From the NCBI RefSeq assembly GCF_000002515.2, contig NC_006037.1:682001-746000 (forward strand): a stretch of DNA of 64,000 nucleotides, read 5' to 3'. Position numbers and translations under genes: made by a program. This stretch comes from Kluyveromyces lactis. Its lineage: Eukaryota > Ascomycota > Saccharomycetes > Saccharomycetales > Saccharomycetaceae. This document shows positions 58,765-64,000 of this stretch, one piece after another; position 1 is the stretch's first letter, and each line of letters opens with the position of its first letter. The notes below the pieces were generated by a model. That model was not told the origin of the DNA. It was given only the letters and a program-made list of their open reading frames with translations, and did not search any database.

Positions 58765-59711
58765 TGTCGCTAATTCAGTCGCTGCTTAGTTAACTCACAT
58801 AAGCCAACTGCTGCAATAGTACAATCTTGCATGGAACTGATGCAATGAATGAAGAAAGTACTAATTGTCATTAATTTCCAACTTTTCATATTTTTCCAAA
58901 AATTGTTCATCGTTTATAATAGGAGAAAATAGGCGCATCGCAGTCCATATGCACAGAGAAATAGACAGAGAGACACCGGTGACTGGAAGAAACGGAGTAC
59001 TATGTGTGTGAATTTGTAATAGATAGGGTCTAAATTTACTTTATAGTAGGAGTATGTATTTGAGGGCTTAAAAAGGGGTCATTGCTTACCATTTGACCTG
59101 GATATCTGGGTATTTACGGTGCATTCTCTTTAATACCGATTGATATAGTAGCACCCGAAAACGGCATTTACTGGCACTGAGTAGAGGGGTGTGAAAGAGT
59201 AGGCTTTTTATGTGCCCTCTGGTAAATGAAGTTCGAAGAGTGAATTGTTATTGATGCGGCGACGGTCATCAGGTATGGAGAGATCTGTACCTGTCGTGTA
59301 GTGTTCGGTGCCTGATCCGGGGCCTTAAGGTTTATGTCGCTCGGAATTGCATCTGGTTACCCGAACAATGACTTGTGTGGACCCTGAATTGCATGTCACG
59401 TGATATATAAGTTGGGGCAAGGGGGCCCGATGGCCCCCTTGTCTGGTCAAGAGTATTAGCAGCTGCGAAGCAGTTGCTTGACAAGAGTATCATCTGCAGC
59501 AGATGTGTGTTTGTAATCCGTCTCCGTCTCTTCCCCTTATCAAATGCCAAAATAAGGATATAATCTCATTGCCAATCTTTAACAAACCAAACTTCTTTTC
59601 AGAAAAACTTATATACAAACCAGTAAACCCTACTGCAAACAGCACCGTACAAGATCTCAGATCACCTCATAAATTGCTGGAATTTCTACTCTACACAGCG
59701 AGCGTATAGAA
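58765..59711. promoter_or_regulatory. YSC84-YSC83 divergent promoter with Reb1 and Cbf1 sites
   Basis: TTACCCG lies at 59357-59363 and CACGTG at 59397-59402 in the 947-bp region. Inverted repeats crowd 59418-59505 (listed separately), about 210-290 bp before YSC83. No RNA gene recognised. Confidence 0.5.
59418..59505. repeat. Cluster of three small inverted repeats
   Basis: (1) CAAGGGGGCC, loop CGAT, GGCCCCCTTG (59418-59441). (2) AGCAGCTGC, loop GAA, GCAGTTGCT with one G-T wobble (59458-59478). (3) CATCTGC-A-GCAGATG (59491-59505). CAAGAGTAT is repeated directly at 59448 and 59482, between them. Confidence 0.85.
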
Positions 59712-60857
59712 ATGTCAGATCAGGTTTTGGATTACTGTTTTGGTGCCTATAAACACACTGTTGACGCTGTCTGTAATTCAGGCAAGAATACCGTTGATCT
59801 AGCCAAGGGACTTGTTAAAAAGACTAAATCATTATATGACAAGTCGTTGAAAGGTCTTTCAGATGAGGAATTGGCCAACTTATACGAAGATCCTGCTATA
59901 CACTCAGAGTCCACATCGAACATGTTCTCTAAGATGGGGAACAGAGTGTGGGCTCATCGGGGTTTACTCCTAGTAGGGGTAGGTTTGACATCTGCGGGAT
60001 TGTTATTGTATTCGTCTACGCATTACTTGATGAATGCTCTGCCAACTCATTTGACGGATGACAATCAAGTACTACTTGTTCTAGGTGATATTAGAGACCC
60101 TGTGGTCAGAAACCAGGTTAATGAGTTGTACAGAAGAAGGTTTATCGTTTTCGTTTGTAAACGGAAATTGAAATATGGTACTGGCGAACCAGAAGATGAT
60201 TTCACCATCGATGACCTGACTTCTGATGATGGTGGGATTTTCTACATCGACGCTGATAGCTCTGGGTTGGCTAGCTTTATCCAATACATGAACGATCATT
60301 CAGAGAAACAATTAAGATCGATCTTGTTCATGCCAAATCTTTCGTATTACCCCTCAGGTAATACTCTTTCCTCGAAACTAGTCACCAATGAAGTGCAGGA
60401 GAATATTTTGAACTATTACGGCGTCCTTGAGAAACTAATACCCCATTTTGCTGGGAATGCCTTTAAGAAATTGCAATTAATCTTCTTTAACCCATCCCTT
60501 TCTAAGAATTTACAACTCAAGCACCATTCCGTAGAACATTTAGTATCGGGACTCATCTCTACGTTCTATGAGACCATGAAAATTGAATACTCTCACCAGT
60601 GTGACGTTTACATGTGCCATATTGGGATCCTCGGAATCGGAGGTAACGCTAGCACTTTCAAGTATTTATCCGTGAAAGGTTCAAACATATCGAAATCGTT
60701 ATGCGAGCCCATTTATCAGTTGATTTTGTCAAGAGACTACATGTGGCTACGCTTGAAAAGATGGCTAAGCGGTAGTATCTTATACTGTGGTAAAGGTAGT
60801 GCTTTGACAAGTTGGCTAGGGTATCTATGTCCACTATGGTTACTTGATTTGTTCTAA
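59712..60857 (+). CDS. YSC83: Mitochondrial DUF1776 protein Ysc83
   Basis: The 381-residue protein (YHR017W, 385) has one clear membrane segment near 80-100 (RGLLLVGVGLTSAGLLLYSS). A DUF1776 region follows, with a strand-helix pattern like a degraded short-chain dehydrogenase fold (VLLVLGDIRDPVVRNQVNELYRR, RSILFMPNLSYYPSG). Yeast Ysc83 is found in mitochondria and its role is unclear. YSC84-YSC83-ARG4-DED81 keep the chr VIII order exactly, which makes orthology firm. Confidence 0.94.
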   Translation: MSDQVLDYCFGAYKHTVDAVCNSGKNTVDLAKGLVKKTKSLYDKSLKGLSDEELANLYEDPAIHSESTSNMFSKMGNRVWAHRGLLLVGVGLTSAGLLLYSSTHYLMNALPTHLTDDNQVLLVLGDIRDPVVRNQVNELYRRRFIVFVCKRKLKYGTGEPEDDFTIDDLTSDDGGIFYIDADSSGLASFIQYMNDHSEKQLRSILFMPNLSYYPSGNTLSSKLVTNEVQENILNYYGVLEKLIPHFAGNAFKKLQLIFFNPSLSKNLQLKHHSVEHLVSGLISTFYETMKIEYSHQCDVYMCHIGILGIGGNASTFKYLSVKGSNISKSLCEPIYQLILSRDYMWLRLKRWLSGSILYCGKGSALTSWLGYLCPLWLLDLF

Positions 60858-61117
60858 AACCCAAAATTCACAAAGCCTAAGATATCGTAGAAACAGAAAC
60901 TGGGATAATACACTTCCCTTGATGGTTGAAGTTCTCTTTTCATGTGTTTCTCTGTTGCGTGCTTGTTGTTGCTTTACCTATGTTTTTCTCTTCTAACATC
61001 ATTATCGGATTATGAGGCAAATATTACCTCTCTATAGGGTCTATATTATAACGCTATTATTGAATAATTATATATTATTTACATATATGTCTATGTCTGC
61101 TTGTTGGTTTTTAGTTG

Positions 61118-61150
<33 letters not shown>

Positions 61151-61191
61151 TTCCTTATTGATGGAATAGGGACCTAAAACTTTCCAAAATC
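60858..61191. other. YSC83-ARG4 convergent 3' region with TA microsatellite
   Basis: A (TA)n tract of about 30 bases spans 61118-61147. No gene seen in the 334 bp. Confidence 0.5.
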
Positions 61192-62577
61192 TCATAATTG
61201 AGATGCTAGATTCTTCAATTGTTTCAAAACAGCAACCTTGGCAGTACCACCAGTGGCATCTCTTCTTTCAACGCTCTTTTCGAAGTTAAACACTTCGAAA
61301 ACATCTTGTTCGAATCTTTCATCAATTGACTTGTACTGTTGCAAGTTGATCTTGTCAATACCAGATACGTTCAAAGATTCAGCAAGGGCAACGGCTTGGC
61401 CGGAGATATGATGGGTTTCTCTGAATGGAACACCTTTTCTGACTAGATAATCTGCAAGGTCTGTAGCTAACATATCCATTGTTAGAGCACCTTCCATTTT
61501 CTCCTTGTGAATTGCCAAAGTGGAAATAACACCAGTGGCAATTAGAATAGAATGTTCCACAGTGGTCAAACAATCGAATAATGGTTCTTTGTCCTCTTGC
61601 ATGTCCTTGTTATACGTGGAAGGGATTGACTTGATAGACATCAAGAAACCAGCCAATTGACCAAAGACTCTACCTGACTTACCTCTCAAAAGTTCCAAAG
61701 AATCTGGGTTCTTCTTCTGTGGCATTAAAGAAGAACCAGTGGAATAAGCATCGGACAATTGGATGAAACCGAATTCCGCTGTGGAGTAAATAATTAGATC
61801 CTCAGCGAAACGGGAAATATGGTTCATGAACAAAGAACCCCAGAACATAATTTCAACAACGAAATCTCTATCAGCAACTGCAGTCAAAGAGTTACCAATG
61901 ACACCATTGAAATTCAAACCTGCAGCCAAAAACTCCCTATCAATGCCGTATGGATGACCAGCAAGGGCACCAGCACCCAATGGAGACACGTTCAATCTTT
62001 CCACGATCTGTTGCAGTCTCTTGTAATCTTCTGTGAAATAAGTCGCATAACAGGACAACCAGTGAGCCCATCTAATTGGTTGAGCTCTTTGCAAATGGGT
62101 GTACCCTGGCATTAGTACATCTATCTCTTCTTCAGCTCTTTGTAAGATAACCTTAATCAAAGACGATAGAGCTGGCAACACAGTACCGTTCAAGATATCA
62201 CGACAGTATATTCTCATGTCAGTAGCCACTTGATCGTTACGAGACCTACCGGTATGGACCTTACCAGCAATTCCGCGACCAATAATCTCACCCAATCTTC
62301 TTTCATTGGCAGTATGGATATCTTCGTCATCCGCTTCTCTAACGAACGAACCATCGCTCCATTCTTGTTCAATTTGCTTCAAACCAGCATGAATCTTACT
62401 CAATTCATCCTCAGTCAACAAGCCAATTTTTTGCAAACCACTGGTGTACACTTTAGTACCTTCTAAATCTGCCTTGTACATCTTATAATCATATGGTAAT
62501 GATGCATTGTATAAATGCATCAATGGATCAGTCTCACCAGTGAATCTACCACCCCACAATTTTTGTTTCTCAGCCAT
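61192..62577 (-). CDS. ARG4: Argininosuccinate lyase
   Basis: The 461-residue enzyme (yeast Arg4, YHR018C, 463) cleaves argininosuccinate to arginine and fumarate, the last step of arginine synthesis, in the cytosol. Fumarase/ASL superfamily motifs are intact: [13 protein letters not shown] at the N-terminus, [15 protein letters not shown] near 107, TPLQRAQP-type [13 protein letters not shown] near 161, and the signature [13 protein letters not shown] near 281 with the catalytic serine. A Gcn4 site upstream predicts general amino-acid control. Confidence 0.98.
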   Translation of the reverse strand: MAEKQKLWGGRFTGETDPLMHLYNASLPYDYKMYKADLEGTKVYTSGLQKIGLLTEDELSKIHAGLKQIEQEWSDGSFVREADDEDIHTANERRLGEIIGRGIAGKVHTGRSRNDQVATDMRIYCRDILNGTVLPALSSLIKVILQRAEEEIDVLMPGYTHLQRAQPIRWAHWLSCYATYFTEDYKRLQQIVERLNVSPLGAGALAGHPYGIDREFLAAGLNFNGVIGNSLTAVADRDFVVEIMFWGSLFMNHISRFAEDLIIYSTAEFGFIQLSDAYSTGSSLMPQKKNPDSLELLRGKSGRVFGQLAGFLMSIKSIPSTYNKDMQEDKEPLFDCLTTVEHSILIATGVISTLAIHKEKMEGALTMDMLATDLADYLVRKGVPFRETHHISGQAVALAESLNVSGIDKINLQQYKSIDERFEQDVFEVFNFEKSVERRDATGGTAKVAVLKQLKNLASQL

Positions 62578-62769
62578 TTTTCCGGTTACAGTTATTAGTT
62601 TAGTTGTCCGTCGTCGTCTAGTTGTAAGATGATTTGATCTATCAGCTTACCGATGGTACCACTTAGCAAACACAGAAGTCAATTAAAGTATCACATCTTT
62701 TACTTGAAGCAACATCCTTCAGAGTGATGAAGCCATTTCTGATATCAATATTCAAATCTTATCATACAG

Positions 62770-62819
62770 TGAGTCAGTGAAAAAAAAAAAAAATGAGAGC
62801 GATCATGTCGGATCACGTG
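62770..62819 (-). promoter_or_regulatory. Gcn4 and Cbf1 sites upstream of ARG4
   Basis: TGAGTCA (62770-62776) is a perfect Gcn4 half-site pair, about 195 bp before the ARG4 ATG. CACGTG lies at 62814-62819. Gcn4 control of ARG4 is established in S. cerevisiae. The remaining 62578-63047 (ARG4 promoter and DED81 3' end) shows only an A-run near 62780. Confidence 0.8.
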
Positions 62820-63047
62820 AAATGTGACTAGCTTGTCCTCCCGAAGCATCGCAACATCACATCTATCCTTGCTTGCTCAGTTACTCGTTAACCTGGGACG
62901 TTTATTGCATGGCTTAGATTATGTTATAGCATAAATACTTTTGAATGAGAAGAAGTATAGGTTTTATACAAATATTAATCTATTAACGGTATTTTCTTTC
63001 GGGTCACGTCTATATCGTTCTCTGTTGCAACCCACAGCTCTGTGGCT

Positions 63048-64000
63048 TTATGGCTTACATCTACCAGAGAAACGTGGATATAGGGAACAATCTCTGACGG
63101 TGAATCTGTCACATAACCATGCTAAGATACGTTCAGTACCCAAACCGTAACCACCATGAGGACAAGTACCGTATTTTCTTTGGTCGATGAACCAGTAGTA
63201 TGGAGCAGGGTCGATACCTTCACGCTTGAAACCGGCCATCAATTCTTCAGTGTCGTCGATTCTCATAGAACCACCAGTGATTTCACCGACAGTTGGCATC
63301 AAGACGTCGACAGATTCGGTAACACGTTTGTCGTCGTCACAACGTTTCATGTAGAAAGATTTGATTTCCAATGGGAATCTAGTCAAAAGAATTGGAACAC
63401 CGATGGTGTCAGTCATCTTTCTTTCTGCAGCTTCAGCGATATCGTCACCAAATTGGAACTCTTTATCTTCCTCGTTCTTAATACCGTGTTCTTTTAACCA
63501 TTCGATGGCATCCTTGTACTCCATTCTCTTGAAAGGAAGTTGAGGTGCTTGGAAATTAGGGTTCAATTTCTTGACCAAAGGACCAGCAACCGGGTCTTCT
63601 AGCACGTATTGGATGGTCTTAGTGATGACACGTTCGATGTGTGACAATAAATCGTCAAAGTCCAAGAAACACAATTCCGCTTCGATATGGGTATATTCGG
63701 ACAAATGTCTTCTTGTATGAGACTTCTCAGCTCTGAAGGATTCTTGAATACAGTAAACGTCACCCAATGCAGCCAAACATGTTTCCAAGTACAATTGGGA
63801 GGATTGGGTCAAGAAAGCTTCTTCACCGTAGTAGTCTAGTTTAAACAAAGTGGATCCACCTTCGACTTGAGTCTGCACCATACATGGTGGGTTGACCTCA
63901 GTTAGTCCCTCTTCATCGTATACACGACGAATAGATTTCATCAAAGCAGCACGCACCTTCATTACAGCGGACAGTGTTTCACCTCTCAACATTAGATGTC
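63048..64000 (-). CDS. DED81: Cytosolic asparaginyl-tRNA synthetase, C-terminal part (runs off the window)
   Basis: The 317 codons in the window read without break to the edge (the frame continues past the internal Met at 63992). They hold the class II synthetase catalytic domain: motif 1 region RRVYDEEGLTEVNPPCM, motif 2 FRAEKSHTRRHLSEYTHIE and motif 3 GYGLGTERILAWLCDRF, ending YPRFSGRCKP as in yeast Ded81 (YHR019C, 554 residues). About 237 N-terminal residues, including the anticodon-binding OB domain, lie outside. It attaches Asn to tRNA-Asn. Confidence 0.97.
   Translation of the reverse strand, partial: HLMLRGETLSAVMKVRAALMKSIRRVYDEEGLTEVNPPCMVQTQVEGGSTLFKLDYYGEEAFLTQSSQLYLETCLAALGDVYCIQESFRAEKSHTRRHLSEYTHIEAELCFLDFDDLLSHIERVITKTIQYVLEDPVAGPLVKKLNPNFQAPQLPFKRMEYKDAIEWLKEHGIKNEEDKEFQFGDDIAEAAERKMTDTIGVPILLTRFPLEIKSFYMKRCDDDKRVTESVDVLMPTVGEITGGSMRIDDTEELMAGFKREGIDPAPYYWFIDQRKYGTCPHGGYGLGTERILAWLCDRFTVRDCSLYPRFSGRCKP

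Noticed and set aside
61118-61147. TA tract as a replication origin
   Set aside because: K. lactis origins need a long specific consensus that I cannot identify here; a simple microsatellite is enough.

Overview
The window is nuclear DNA of a budding yeast that did not go through the Saccharomyces whole-genome duplication, almost certainly Kluyveromyces lactis or a very close relative. The GAL80 product (457 residues from its own ATG) reads like the K. lactis Gal80 I remember, and a complete CGG-N11-CCG (Lac9/Gal4) site lies 325 bp upstream of it. Gene density, few introns (two protein genes, one tRNA), GTATGT and TACTAAC splice signals, and CACGTG (Cbf1) and TTACCCG (Reb1) promoter sites all fit. 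From memory, KlGAL80 and KlNDE2 both lie on chromosome A; no database was consulted.

Gene order interleaves S. cerevisiae sister regions. 0-28.9 kb mixes chr XV and chr XI orthologues: ATX2, BUD21, a proline-rich membrane protein, TVP38, RTS2, OMA1, PRP16, MRPL20, an unassigned small gene, HBS1/SKI7, UFE1, CDC21, SGO1, DAD2, NUP133, RPF2, MTD1, GYP1. 29.2-49.6 kb mixes chr X and chr XIII orthologues: RAD7, PRP39, BFA1, KCH1, tRNA-Arg(CCU), GSF2, RSE1, AIM32, GAL80, SUR7, a YML053C-like gene, then an intron-bearing tRNA-Tyr and tRNA-Gln(UUG). 51-64 kb holds an external NAD(P)H dehydrogenase (NDE), PES4/MIP6, YSC84/LSB3 (intron), YSC83, ARG4 and the 3' part of DED81. Most genes sit as convergent or divergent pairs. 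There is no operon, transposon or CRISPR array.

Two results stand out. First, the single HBS1/SKI7 gene has one 5' splice site and two in-frame 3' splice-site systems. The downstream one has a perfect TACTAAC inside the coding sequence. The prediction is an 821-residue Ski7-like form and a 620-residue Hbs1 form differing by an exact 603-nt cassette; such splicing is known in Lachancea kluyveri. Second, 48.6-59.5 kb carries an unexpected cluster of perfect short inverted repeats (9-14 bp arms, 0-4 nt loops) in intergenic DNA, an intron and three coding sequences. I found only one elsewhere, though I did not search all coding sequence exhaustively. Also notable: a 401-nt YSC84 intron with a 136-nt branch-to-acceptor distance, PAC elements extended by GATGA pentamers, and a 10-bp coding overlap between RSE1 and AIM32.
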